Part shown: piece by piece, positions 18,882 through 29,815 of the stretch | How positions within the stretch are numbered: the stretch's first letter is position 1 | How the letters are laid out: each line of letters opens with the position of its first letter | From: Erwinia_E haradaeae_B | Lineage (GTDB): Bacteria > Pseudomonadota > Gammaproteobacteria > Enterobacterales > Enterobacteriaceae | Length of the DNA stretch: 64,000 nt | Reading direction: 5' to 3' | Assembly (NCBI RefSeq): GCF_900698985.1 | Contig: NZ_LR217730.1 | Coordinates: forward strand, 806,001 to 870,000 | Notes under the pieces: model-generated | What the model saw: the letters and a program-made list of their open reading frames with translations, nothing else | Databases searched by the model: none | Told to the model about the DNA's origin: nothing | Made by a program: the position numbers and the translations under genes

Positions 18882-19819
18882 AATAAGCCTTTTTTTATCT
18901 TATATTCAGATTATTTATACATAAATTCAAATATATTTTTATTATTCTGTTATCAAACTCTTAAAAATATATTGAATACTTTTAGACATTTCACGCTAAA
19001 AAAACAGAAGCAAAACTCTACTAATAATATCAATATATATTATTATCAAATGCAATAAAATTAAAATAATCGCTATTATCTGCAATAATAATATATAAAT
19101 ACATTATCAGCTAATATTTCAATATAAAGCCCCCAAAAGTCTACTCTTGTTGTCACTAAAATCTTTATGCCAATACCCGGCACCCCTAAAGATCTATAAA
19201 TTTATAATGGAATTTTATATATTCATTTCTACAGCTCATAACAACTGACAGCTAAACCATAAAAACACCAAATTTTATAAATATTATTATATAAAATTTT
19301 TACCTGTACTATTTACTCAATAATAATAAAAATTACTCAAAAATATCACATAGCACTCTTAAATACTGAATATAACATTAATCTTTAATAAGAATTAATA
19401 AACATTAAAAAATCCACTAATATTATATATATTAACTACACTAAGAAATAATTACATAAAAAATTGTATTATATTTTAAACATATTAATAAGTATGATAT
19501 GAATATTATCTTTATATAAAAATATAATTAAAAAATTTCTAAACACATATTATAGAGCACCTATTAACATAATTACTAAGAGAATTCTATACAATATCTT
19601 TAATTATAAAATAAACTTATGATTATAATCATATACTTTTTTAAAAAACGCAATATATATTCTATATAATGTAAGTAAAAATTTCTATTATATTTACAAT
19701 TTTTACAAAATGAAATTCTAAGTAATAAACAACCTTTGGTTCTCTAAAAAAACTCTCTAGTATACATTATATCTTCATGTAATATTAACTTAATAAAAAT
19801 ATACAATCTACTCTTATTA
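18882..19819. other. Gene-free spacer between secG and glmM
   Basis: 938 bases of very AT-rich sequence. E. coli has no gene between secG and glmM, so no lost gene is predicted. I see no RNA gene, no repeat and no convincing terminator or promoter. Confidence 0.5.
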
Positions 19820-21193
19820 CTAAAATTCACATACATCACTATAAGTTTTTATGCTTCTTATAACCTCTTGCACTTCATGAGCAATATAATTAGAAACCAA
19901 ACCTACCTGAACCTCGTCTTCACCCTCAACCATAATACGTATTAATGGCTCGGTACCAGATACACGCAAAATAATACGTCCTTTTTCTTGTAATTCTGCT
20001 TTAGCTTTAGCTGTTACTAATTTAATGTGAACATTATCTAATAGATTTTGATGACCAATAAACGGAATATTTACTAATTTTTGTGGAAATAAAGTAATAT
20101 CTCTACACAAATCATGCAAACTTTTACTAGAATATAACATAATAGCTAGTACTTGCAAACCAGCTATAATTCCATCGCCTGTTGTTGTCTGATCTAACAA
20201 AATAATATGACCAGAATTTTCTCCTCCTATCCGCCAACCCTTTATATTCAACATTTCTAACACATGTCGATCACCAACTTTTGTGCGAAAAAATGGAATG
20301 CGTAACTCTTTAAGAGCTAACTCTAGCCCCTGATTACTCATAAGGGTACCAACAACTCCACCTATGAGCAAGTTCTTCCGTAACTGTTCTCGAGCAATTA
20401 AATATAAAATTTGATCACCATCTACTGCACATCCCATGTGATCAACCATAATAACGCGATCACCGTCTCCATCATAGGCGATTCCAACATCGGCATGCTC
20501 TGCCACTACACGTTTTTGTAATAAACAAAGATCAGTTGAACCACAATGTTTATTAATATTTATACCATTAGGTTCTACACCGATAGAAATTATAGTTGCC
20601 CCAAGTTCCTCTAAAACATTAGGTGCAATATGAAATGTTGCGCCATGCGCACAATCGACTACAATCTTTAATCTATCAAGAGTAAGCTGACTGGGAAAAG
20701 TTCTTTTACAAAATTCAATATATTGACAAGCTGCGTCAAGAATATAACCGGAACGTCCTAATACATCTGACTCTACACAAATCAATGATTTTTCCATTTC
20801 ATATTCAATCGCATTTTCTTCTTTATCCGAGAACTTACCCCCATTAGTTGAAAAAAATTTAATTCCATTATCATAAAAAGGATTATGAGAGGCAGAGATA
20901 ACAACCCCTGCTGCAGCACGAAAAATACGCGTAAAATATGCAATAGCTGGTGTTGGCATCGGCCCAGTAAAGGATGAAGATAAACCTGCCGCTGAAAGAC
21001 CTGCTGCTAAAGATAATTCTAACATATCACCAGATATACGTGTATCTTTACCAATAATAATTTTTCTAGATCCAGATTGAGACAACACCTTACCTACAGA
21101 AAAACCTAACTTTAAAAAAAAATCTGGAGTTATAAGTAAATTGCCTGCTTTACCGCGAATACCATCTGTACCAAAATATTTACATATTCTCAT
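19820..21193 (-). CDS. glmM: Phosphoglucosamine mutase
   Basis: GlmM converts glucosamine-6-phosphate to glucosamine-1-phosphate for UDP-GlcNAc, feeding peptidoglycan and LPS. ATG 21193 (MRICKYFGTDGIRGKAG) matches the E. coli start and has TAGGGA upstream; a longer frame would run into folP. The product is 457 residues (E. coli 445). The phosphoserine loop VISASHNPFYDNG, the metal loop DGDGDR and the sugar-binding GGENSGH are present. It starts 4 bases after the folP stop, as part of ftsH-folP-glmM. Confidence 0.97.
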   Translation of the reverse strand: MRICKYFGTDGIRGKAGNLLITPDFFLKLGFSVGKVLSQSGSRKIIIGKDTRISGDMLELSLAAGLSAAGLSSSFTGPMPTPAIAYFTRIFRAAAGVVISASHNPFYDNGIKFFSTNGGKFSDKEENAIEYEMEKSLICVESDVLGRSGYILDAACQYIEFCKRTFPSQLTLDRLKIVVDCAHGATFHIAPNVLEELGATIISIGVEPNGININKHCGSTDLCLLQKRVVAEHADVGIAYDGDGDRVIMVDHMGCAVDGDQILYLIAREQLRKNLLIGGVVGTLMSNQGLELALKELRIPFFRTKVGDRHVLEMLNIKGWRIGGENSGHIILLDQTTTGDGIIAGLQVLAIMLYSSKSLHDLCRDITLFPQKLVNIPFIGHQNLLDNVHIKLVTAKAKAELQEKGRIILRVSGTEPLIRIMVEGEDEVQVGLVSNYIAHEVQEVIRSIKTYSDVCEF

Positions 21194-21197
21194 TATA

Positions 21198-22034
21198 TTA
21201 TTGATCCCTAGCAGAACGCACCGCAGAAACAATCCGTAGCGCCTCTACGGTTTCTCTAACATCATGCACGCGTAGAATATGAGCACCCTGTATAGTTGCA
21301 ATGATAGCGCCAGTAAGACTACCAATTAAACATTGTGTCGAATTTGTATGCAAAATCTGGCTAATCATACTTTTACGAGACAAACCTACTAATAATGGTA
21401 AATGAAACTGATGAAAATCCGATAAATACGCTAACAATTTATAATTATGTATAATACTTTTACCAAAGCCAAAACCAGGATCTAATAATAACTGTGATCT
21501 TTTAATGCCCTGTTTCTCGCAACGAGAAATGTGTTTTATAAAAAAGTTTTTTATATCACATAGTACATCATCATAATAAGGTAAATACTGCATATTATAT
21601 GGCTGACCTTGCATATGCATAAGACAGATTGGTAGATCTAATTCTTCTGCTGTACATAACGCGCCAGGCAATTGCAAAGAATAAATATCATTAATCATAT
21701 GAACGCCAGCGCGAGCAGCTTCCTTCATCACTTCTGGTTTAGATGTGTCTACTGAAATCCAAATATCAAAACATTTTACAAGTGATTCAATAATTGGTAT
21801 TACACGTGCGAGCTCTTGATCCACGCTCACTGATAAAGCACCAGGACGAGTTGATTCGCCTCCAATATCAATAATTGTGGCACCAGCATTAATCATCTCC
21901 TCCACATGCGCACACGCCTGATCAAGATTATAATATGTACCACCATCAAAAAAAGAATCGGGAGTGACGTTTAATACGCCCATAACATGGGGATGCGACA
22001 AATCAAGCACGGCATCTCTGGCGTATAACTTCAT
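21198..22034 (-). CDS. folP: Dihydropteroate synthase
   Basis: FolP joins p-aminobenzoate to a pterin to make dihydropteroate for folate. ATG 22034 (MKLYARDAVLDLSHPHVMG) has a near-ideal AGGAGG 11 nt upstream. Family motifs are NVTPDSF near 22-28, GGESTRPGA near 58-66, and DPGFGFGK. The length is 278 residues (E. coli 282). Retention with glyA suggests the symbiont keeps some one-carbon metabolism. Confidence 0.97.
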   Translation of the reverse strand: MKLYARDAVLDLSHPHVMGVLNVTPDSFFDGGTYYNLDQACAHVEEMINAGATIIDIGGESTRPGALSVSVDQELARVIPIIESLVKCFDIWISVDTSKPEVMKEAARAGVHMINDIYSLQLPGALCTAEELDLPICLMHMQGQPYNMQYLPYYDDVLCDIKNFFIKHISRCEKQGIKRSQLLLDPGFGFGKSIIHNYKLLAYLSDFHQFHLPLLVGLSRKSMISQILHTNSTQCLIGSLTGAIIATIQGAHILRVHDVRETVEALRIVSAVRSARDQ

Positions 22035-22128
22035 TATAAAGCGCACCTCCTCGTAATTAAGATAAATATAATCATGGTATATTCAAGTATAGATAAAAGT
22101 TAAACAGTTAAAATAACAATATAATGTA

Positions 22129-24072
22129 TTATTTCTCACTAAATTGTTCTAATATAGTATTATCTAAATCTGATATATTAGTCTGATCAACTACAGATGC
22201 AGCTTTTGGTGTTTTATTGTTCTTAGAATTATCTATGTCACTAGCATCCTCCCAGCCTGCCGGAGGCCGTACCGTACGTCGTGACATTAAATCATCAATT
22301 TGTAGTGCATCAATAGTTTCATATTTCATTAATGCATCTTTCATTGCATGCAATATATCTATATTTTTATATAGCAGTGTACGTGCGCGCTGATAGTTAA
22401 TTTCAATTAGAGATTTAACTTCCTGATCAATAATACGTGACGTTTCATCAGACATATGTTTAGTTTTTGCAACAGAACGACCCAGAAAAATCTCACCCTC
22501 CTCTTCTACGTACAATAGAGGACCAAGTTTTTCTGAAAATCCCCACTGCGTTACCATATTTCTAGCAATAGATGTAGCCATCTTTATATCATTAGAAGCA
22601 CCAGTAGAAACATACTTCATGCCATAAATAATTTCTTCTGCTAGACGACCACCATATAAAGTTGATATCTGACTTTCTAGCTTTTGTCGACTAACGCTAA
22701 TCACATCACCCTCGGGCAAGAAAAAAGTTACACCTAACGCGCGGCCACGAGGAATAATAGTTACTTTATGTACTGGATCATGCTCTGGGACTAAACGACC
22801 AATAATTGCATGACCCGCTTCATGATATGCGGTAGACTCTTTTTGGTTGTCTGTCATAACCATTGATCGCCGTTCTACGCCCATCATAATTTTATCTTTA
22901 GCTTTTTCAAATTCAATCATAGAAACAACATGCTTATCGCTACGCGCAGCAAAAAGAGCTGCTTCATTTACTAAATTCGCTAAATCTGCACCAGAAAAAC
23001 CAGGCGTACCTCTCGCAATAATAGCCATGTTAATATCATCTGATAAGGGAACACAACGCATATGCACTTTCAGAATCTGCTCACGACCCCGTACATCGGG
23101 TAATCCAACAACAACTTGTCGATCAAAACGACCAGGGCGAAGTAAAGCGGGGTCCAGTACATCAGGACGATTAGTTGCTGCAATTACAATAATACCTTCA
23201 TTACCCTCAAAACCATCCATTTCCACGAGCATCTGATTAAGTGTCTGCTCACGCTCATCGTGACCGCCACCTAAGCCAGCACCTCTTTGACGACCTACTG
23301 CATCAATCTCATCGATAAATATAATACAAGGTGAAGATTTCTTAGCCTGTTCGAACATGTCACGAACACGAGAAGCACCTACACCAACAAACATTTCTAC
23401 AAAATCAGATCCAGAGATTGTAAAAAATGGAACTTTAGCTTCACCGGCAATTGCTTTTGCTAGCAATGTTTTACCAGTACCTGGAGGACCGACCATTAGC
23501 AAGCCTTTGGGAATTTTACCACCAAGTTTTTGAAATCGACTCGGTTCACGCAGATAATCTACCAGTTCGCTAACTTCTTCTTTTGCTTCGTCGCAACCAG
23601 CAATATCAGCAAAAGTAGTTTTTATTTGATCTTCAATTAACATACGTGCCTTGCTCTTTCCAAAAGACATCGCACCTTTGCCGCCGCCAACCTGGACTTG
23701 ACGCATAAAAAAAACCCAAATACCAACGAGTAAAAGCATGGGAAACCATGAAATAAAAATCGATCCTAGAAAGCTGTGCTCTTCTAGTGGTTCCCCGACT
23801 ACCTTCACATTTTTACTTAATAAATTATCAAGCAGCTTTGGGTCATTGATGGGGATATAAGTAATATATCGATGATTGTTTCTTTTGATAACATTAATCT
23901 CACGCCCATTGATACGCGCTTCACGAACTTGATCCTGATTAACTTCCGACAAAAAGGTTGAATAATCAACCCTACGGCCATTTGACTCACTGGGTCCAAA
24001 GCTCTGAAAGACAGACATTAGAACAACTGCAATAACTAGCCAGAGAATTAAGTTTTTTGCCATATCACTCAA
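22129..24072 (-). CDS. ftsH: ATP-dependent zinc metalloprotease FtsH
   Basis: FtsH is a membrane AAA protease for misfolded membrane proteins and regulators such as LpxC in E. coli. Two membrane segments (about 7-26 and 100-122) precede the AAA domain (GPPGTGKTLLAKA, IDEIDAVGRQRG, second region of homology NRPDVLDPALLRPGRFD) and the zinc site HEAGH. Either TTG 24072 (MSDMAKN, 647 residues) or ATG 24063 (MAKN, 644) may be used; GAGG lies 8 nt before the TTG and 17 before the ATG, so TTG is favoured. rlmE lies 116 bp upstream, as in E. coli. Confidence 0.97.
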   Translation of the reverse strand: MSDMAKNLILWLVIAVVLMSVFQSFGPSESNGRRVDYSTFLSEVNQDQVREARINGREINVIKRNNHRYITYIPINDPKLLDNLLSKNVKVVGEPLEEHSFLGSIFISWFPMLLLVGIWVFFMRQVQVGGGKGAMSFGKSKARMLIEDQIKTTFADIAGCDEAKEEVSELVDYLREPSRFQKLGGKIPKGLLMVGPPGTGKTLLAKAIAGEAKVPFFTISGSDFVEMFVGVGASRVRDMFEQAKKSSPCIIFIDEIDAVGRQRGAGLGGGHDEREQTLNQMLVEMDGFEGNEGIIVIAATNRPDVLDPALLRPGRFDRQVVVGLPDVRGREQILKVHMRCVPLSDDINMAIIARGTPGFSGADLANLVNEAALFAARSDKHVVSMIEFEKAKDKIMMGVERRSMVMTDNQKESTAYHEAGHAIIGRLVPEHDPVHKVTIIPRGRALGVTFFLPEGDVISVSRQKLESQISTLYGGRLAEEIIYGMKYVSTGASNDIKMATSIARNMVTQWGFSEKLGPLLYVEEEGEIFLGRSVAKTKHMSDETSRIIDQEVKSLIEINYQRARTLLYKNIDILHAMKDALMKYETIDALQIDDLMSRRTVRPPAGWEDASDIDNSKNNKTPKAASVVDQTNISDLDNTILEQFSEK

Positions 24073-24188
24073 GTGCTTAACCTCATATTACAATGGTATT
24101 AATAAATAGCGTTAGGCTCTAACTACCAACTATGAATCCTTTATACTTGAAATGACCGAAGTACTAATAGGCATTCCATCTATTCTGG

Positions 24189-24818
24189 TTATAGTTTTCG
24201 ACCTGTAGCTACAATGTACACTTCACGTGAACGGACGCGCGAAGATTCCGGTTTACGAATTCTCACTTGCTTAAATTGACTGCGAATTTCTTTGAGATAC
24301 TCTTCGAATCCCTCTCCATGAAAAACCTTTACTAAAAAACACCCGCCACGATCTAATACTTTTTTACACATCTCTAACGCAAGTTCACATAAATGCATTG
24401 ATCTTGCAATATCAACTAGCGGATGACCAGTCATCTGTGGAGCCATATCAGACATTACTATGTGAACTTTATGATGCCCTACACACCGCAGTATATCCAT
24501 TATAACCGATGGTTTTCGAAAATCCCCCTGAAGAAACTCCACACCAGAAATAGGACGCATACTCAAGATATCACACGCAATAATATGACTAGTAGGGCCA
24601 ATTTTCATAGAAACATACTGTGACCAACCTCCAGGTGCTGCTCCTAAATCAATGACAGTCATCCCATCTTTGAACAATTTATCACTTCTCTGTATAGAAT
24701 CTAGTTTAAACCAAGATCGAGAACGCAATCCTTGTTTTTGCGCTTGACAAACATATTGATCAGTGAAATGTTCCTTCAACCATCTTTTAGAACTAGAAGA
24801 TCGTTTTTTACTAGTCAT
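24189..24818 (-). CDS. rlmE: 23S rRNA 2'-O-ribose U2552 methyltransferase
   Basis: RlmE (FtsJ/RrmJ) methylates U2552 in the ribosomal A loop, aiding 50S maturation. The length of 209 residues is identical to E. coli. The SAM site DLGAAPGGWSQYV is at about 56-68; the catalytic K-D-K-E residues are visible in RSRSWFKLD, MSDMAPQ, VKVFHGEG and SREVYIV. It forms the usual pair with ftsH. Confidence 0.97.
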   Translation of the reverse strand: MTSKKRSSSSKRWLKEHFTDQYVCQAQKQGLRSRSWFKLDSIQRSDKLFKDGMTVIDLGAAPGGWSQYVSMKIGPTSHIIACDILSMRPISGVEFLQGDFRKPSVIMDILRCVGHHKVHIVMSDMAPQMTGHPLVDIARSMHLCELALEMCKKVLDRGGCFLVKVFHGEGFEEYLKEIRSQFKQVRIRKPESSRVRSREVYIVATGRKL

Positions 24819-25653
24819 GTCTTTTTCGGTTGCCGCATAATGAAAGAACTGAAATATAATAAATCATGGTCAATACTATGAATACGATGAAATCACACAG
24901 ATATATTAATGACTCGTGATATAACATATATCATATCTATAACTAGCATATATAGTCACATTATCTTAAAATTTTTAAAGCTTTAGATTATCTCCCTTTT
25001 TAAGTACTCACTCTATTTCTGGTCTCAATAACATATAAGCAATCAACACTTAAAAACATATGACAAATACTAAACCACTCATCACCAATAAAAACAGGTT
25101 CTTGATATCACCATCTACTTCCTGAATACTCTGATATGTTGTAATCTTTTATCATAAGGTGATAACTTTCAATAACTCTGCTTTCATATAAAAAATTAAT
25201 GACACACTACCTAACCTAATATCTACAAATAAACACTCTCTATACATTCAGCCTAATTTATAGTTTATAAAGATTACTTAATATAAAATACTAAAGCCCC
25301 TTGCCATCACAATATCAAGCGATTCTACACTCAAACTATTATACTACTAATCTGGTATATTTATATAATTAAAAATTATTACTTATCTTAAGATTAGTCT
25401 AATTGAGAAAAATATATCCAAAATATTTGTTATTAAAAAAATGATTATTGCAAATAGCGCAATACGCGATAAGTGTACTCGAAAAAATATTTAGATACCT
25501 TAGTATACATAGCTCTAACAATAAATAAGTATTTATTGTACTAATAATATACTTAAGGAATAAAATAATAATGAACATCTATAAGTATTAGAATGCACAC
25601 TAGTACTATCTATAATTTTATCAAGCACAACCGGAGTACATCAACAAAAACTA
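24819..25653. other. Gene-free spacer between rlmE and greA
   Basis: 835 bases with no usable open frame. In E. coli the small RNA-binding protein gene yhbY sits here on the other strand; I tried to read it on both strands and found no convincing match. It is probably non-functional sequence. Confidence 0.5.
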
Positions 25654-26136
25654 TCAGATGTACTCTACTTTTATAATGTCATACTCAACATTACCACCAG
25701 GAGTACATATCACTGTCACATCACCTGCAATTTTTCCTATTAAACCACGAGCCATGGGAGAATTGATAGATATTAAGTTATTTTTAAAATCGGCTTCATC
25801 ATCACCCACAATACAATATGTAAATTCTTTATGAATCTCTCTATGAAAAACAGTAACAGTGGATCCAAAAATAACTCGACCATGAGCATTTCCAGACATT
25901 TTAACTACATCAATTATATTAGCATGTGATAATTTAGATTCTAACTCCTGAATTCGACCTTCACAAAAACTTTGCTCTTCACGAGCTGCATGGTACTCTG
26001 CATTTTCTTTCAGATCCCCATGTTCACGCGCAGAAGCAATAGCAGAGATCATAACAGGTCTTTTAATGGTTTTAAGTTCTTCCAGCTCTTTTCGTAGTTT
26101 ATTCGCACCCCTTGATGTCATTGGAATCTGATTCAT
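25654..26136 (-). CDS. greA: Transcription elongation factor GreA
   Basis: GreA enters the RNA polymerase secondary channel and stimulates cleavage of backtracked RNA. ATG 26136 (MNQIPMTSRGANKLR) matches the E. coli start and has GAGG 7 nt upstream; an in-frame start six codons earlier lacks this. The product has 160 residues (E. coli 158), with the coiled-coil tip EHGDLKENAEYHAAREEQ holding the catalytic acidic residues and the C-terminal SPMARGLIGK domain. Confidence 0.97.
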   Translation of the reverse strand: MNQIPMTSRGANKLRKELEELKTIKRPVMISAIASAREHGDLKENAEYHAAREEQSFCEGRIQELESKLSHANIIDVVKMSGNAHGRVIFGSTVTVFHREIHKEFTYCIVGDDEADFKNNLISINSPMARGLIGKIAGDVTVICTPGGNVEYDIIKVEYI

Positions 26137-26564
26137 TAATATACCTCGCAACACAGGACCAAGCCTAAATAGATAATTTTGACATGCTTTATGCTAGCAT
26201 ACAAAAAAGTATTCTATAAACATCTGAGCGTCATTTTTCGCAAAAATACATGTTTTTTATTTTTTAAAATGTTCATGTTGTTGTTTTTACTTTTTTAATA
26301 TTTAATTATAATAACCCATAGTAACACTATTATTGCACGTTCTGACCACAATAGTATTTATTAGAGTGTTTTTATAAAAAAAACAAATAAGATTGTTATT
26401 CTATTTAATATTATATTATTTACGTAGATTAGTAATTTACAAAAATTATTATAAAACTACTTTTCTACTTGACCTATGACTTAATGGCATCTCCTACATG
26501 ATATGTATATATGTACTTTTTTATAAAGTACACTGAATCAGTGGTAAAATATTTATTATCAGTC
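26137..26564. other. AT-rich spacer between mnmE and greA
   Basis: 428 bases without a recognisable gene. In E. coli greA is followed by dacB and obgE rather than mnmE, so this is a rearrangement junction. I see no repeat or terminator that marks it. Confidence 0.45.
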
Positions 26565-27929
26565 CTACTTTCCTATACAAAAAGTAGAAAAAATAGATCC
26601 TAACAAATCGCTAGAACTGAACTCACCAGTGATCTCACCTAACGCTTTATGCGCTAAACGCAAATCTTCTGCCAGAAGCTCTCCAACTAATTTTGCTCGC
26701 AAGTGATTCTGACAATCTTGAAGATGTATCGAGGCTAACTCAAGAGCCTGTATATGGCGACGACGCGCAAAAAACCTACCTTCTATAGCTTCAGACCCGA
26801 TCATGCTAACCTTTAAATGATTAAGTAAATTTTTAATCCCTACCCCGGTACGCGCTGATAAGCAGATTAATGAGCCTCCATGAATTTGTACTACTTCTTG
26901 TGATTCACCCGTGATATCTGCTTTATTGCGTATGATAGTAAACGGTGGAACTCGATCTAACTGAATACTAAGATCTGGCCAAATTGCAAAAAGATCTATA
27001 GAATTTGTAGTGGTTCCATCTACTACAAACAGTATGTGATCAGCTTTCTTAATTTCATGCCATGCACGCTCAATCCCAATACGCTCTATTTTATCTTTAG
27101 TATCACGAAGTCCTGCAGTATCAACAATATGAAATGGCATGCCGTCAATATAAATATATTCATGCAATGTGTCACGTGTGGTACCCTCAATATCAGTAAC
27201 GATAGCAGATTGTCGTCCAGACAATCTATTGAGTAAACTAGATTTTCCGGCGTTAGGTTGACCAGCAATAACTACCTTTCTCCCTTCACGCAGTAAATTT
27301 CCAAGATGAGCTTCTTTATAAACACAATCTAACTGAGAAATTAACTGGTATAATTGAGATTCTATCTTACTATCTATGATAGGGTTAATTTCTTCATCTG
27401 GAAAATTAATCCTTGTTTCTACTTCTACTCGAAGACAAGTAAGTATATCTGAAAGATCCTTAATATACTCAGAAAATACCCCTTGTAATGAACAGGCAGC
27501 TGAACGAGCTGCTTGCTCTGAATCAGCACTAATTAAGTCAGAAATTGCCTCTGCTTGTATTAGGTCTAACTTATTATTTAAAAATGCACGTTCTGAAAAT
27601 TCACCAGGATTAGCAATTCGTAATCCTGGTACTAACAGAATATTCTTCAGAAGAAGATCTAAAGTTATAGGACCACCATGACCCTGTAGTTCTAAGACGT
27701 CCTCACCAGTAAAAGAATATGGCGCGGGAAACCATAATGCGATTCCCTTATCGAGAACACGATCATCTTGATCGTAAAATATAAGGTATTCAGCATGACG
27801 CGCTTTAGGTAACTTTTTTAACAATTTCCAGGCAACACTAGCAGACTGATCACCAGAAATTCGCAAAATACCAACGCTACCACGCCCTGATGGTGTCGCC
27901 TCAGCGACAATAGTATTACTATGCTTCAT
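26565..27929 (-). CDS. mnmE: tRNA modification GTPase MnmE
   Basis: MnmE works with MnmG to add (carboxymethyl)aminomethyl groups to wobble U34 of certain tRNAs. The 454 residues equal the E. coli length. An N-terminal folate-binding domain (TIVAEATPSGRGSVGILRIS) is followed by a helical domain with the embedded G domain (AGQPNAGKSSLLN near 223, DTAGLRD, NKAD) and the C-terminal FCIGK with its essential Cys. In E. coli yidC precedes it; here a 1.9-kb gene-free stretch does. Confidence 0.98.
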   Translation of the reverse strand: MKHSNTIVAEATPSGRGSVGILRISGDQSASVAWKLLKKLPKARHAEYLIFYDQDDRVLDKGIALWFPAPYSFTGEDVLELQGHGGPITLDLLLKNILLVPGLRIANPGEFSERAFLNNKLDLIQAEAISDLISADSEQAARSAACSLQGVFSEYIKDLSDILTCLRVEVETRINFPDEEINPIIDSKIESQLYQLISQLDCVYKEAHLGNLLREGRKVVIAGQPNAGKSSLLNRLSGRQSAIVTDIEGTTRDTLHEYIYIDGMPFHIVDTAGLRDTKDKIERIGIERAWHEIKKADHILFVVDGTTTNSIDLFAIWPDLSIQLDRVPPFTIIRNKADITGESQEVVQIHGGSLICLSARTGVGIKNLLNHLKVSMIGSEAIEGRFFARRRHIQALELASIHLQDCQNHLRAKLVGELLAEDLRLAHKALGEITGEFSSSDLLGSIFSTFCIGK

Positions 27930-29815
27930 ATAAAAATACTCGCTAATCAGATATACTAAAATATCTTATGGCAAATAAAATCATTACTTTAGTGATAAAC
28001 TAATCAAGCCTTTAGTAAAAAAATATCTTATTAACCTCAAAACAATCACTACATTAAGTACCCTATTCATTATTATACTATACACAAAATAATATTTCAT
28101 ATAGAGCATGCTCACAGAAACATGATGATTCTCACATAATATGTTTATATTTAGTCACTGTATCATCTTTCAAAAATACATATATAATATGCTGTTTAAT
28201 TTTATCATAGAGGCGCTACCAGTAGAGACCTTGAGTAGAAAATCAAGTATCAGTACAATACTGTACTTTATCTACTCAAAGGTACGCATAATACAAGTAA
28301 TTTCATTTATAAAAAGATTATACAAATTATGCTAATACTGTATTCTTGAGCATATAATGTATATTATATTAGTTTTCTAGTTTTCGTGATCCATGCTATA
28401 GTAAATTTACTAATGTATCTCAATGACCTTAAATGGCTATCTCTAATCAACATTATGCTACATATAGAATAAAACTATGCTAAAGAATATCTTAGAAAAA
28501 CATCTACTGTTTTCAATGAAAAATGACCATCTAAAATATCATGGATTTATATTTAACGTTTAATTATGTTATTTTATCTTTTACTAAAAAACATTCGATA
28601 CATCATACTAAATTAACATCATAAAAATATTTTCTTAAATATCAATATATTTTTTAGATATCTTTTTGTAAAAAATAATCTTCAGATTTTTCTGATTTTT
28701 TTATAAAAAAAATTATAATATATAAATGTTAGTATCTATATTAATAACATTTTACTATATGGTTTTTCTTAAACTATTAAAAAATCATTACGCACCTTGA
28801 ATAAAAATACTTTCTAATGTTTTTTATTACATTATTATGTTTAAATTTAGTCTGCATCTTAATAGTAATCACATGCTGTTGTTGATATTAATTAATTCTG
28901 ACTGATAAGGTCATCTTATCAATAAAGATCAATCTCTTATGCTAAAAAAAATTCAAAAAATTATAAATAATATATTTTCTTATGTAATTGAGCTAACTAA
29001 CATAGAAGCAAGACAATAAATCTATTTTTATTCTAATCTAATCTAATCAGGTCAATCTAACATTGATAACAATATAATTAGAGATTGTTTCTAAAAAACC
29101 TTATAAAAATAATTAAAATATCATAACGAACGATAAAAAACTAATAGGTATAAAATTACACTTTGTAAAATGTTACGCAATTATTAACAACATTGTTAAT
29201 ATGCAGGAAAGGTTATTTCTATCCTACAAATGACTTAAAAAACTATGGAATGATTAAAAAGAAAATAACTTAATTATATCGTCGATCAAAAACCAATTTT
29301 ATATATAAATATAAATAATAGTATCTAAAAAAATAAATATGAGTCAATTGAATAAGTGAGTGATTGGTAATCGCTATTAATTGAATTTTTTTGTCAACTC
29401 TTGCATATTCTAATTTATGTTACTATGTATAGTGTTTTACGTGTTACGCTATACAGTCTTATTTCTCATAAAGAGTCATCAAAAGTAACGTACTATACTC
29501 AGTTGCAATAAGTATATTTGTAGTAAAATATATGTCTTGTTAGGAAACACTATCCAGAACTACCCAGAATACTCAAATAACCTATCATTATTATCATATA
29601 CAAACTAATATATAATATTATATATAATATATAAAGGATCCTATCGATTCTATCGAGTAATGACCGAGCCCTAGATTGATGTAATAAATAAACATATAGT
29701 AATTTACTTTTCATGCTGCTCTGCTTTACTGCTATACAAGACAAAAATAAGTATTTTGTATAAATTATACGGTTATATCTTATTTATTTTAGATACCTAA
29801 AATTATGGAGATCAA
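27930..29815. other. 1.9-kb gene-free region between divergent mnmE and glyA
   Basis: No supported gene. Two short frames (28141-28335 +, 29550-29744 -) have no motif and no ribosome site. The size would fit a lost gene of 500-600 codons on the mnmE strand (yidC in E. coli synteny), but I could not read any YidC text, and yidC may simply lie elsewhere. Only simple A/T palindromes such as the 29610-29632 region stand out. Confidence 0.45.

Noticed and set aside
28141..28335. 64-codon open frame between mnmE and glyA
   Set aside because: No family match, no ribosome site, and the surrounding DNA is random-looking.
29550..29744. 64-codon - strand frame with hydrophobic stretch before glyA
   Set aside because: The hydrophobic part comes from TATA-rich simple sequence; no start signal.
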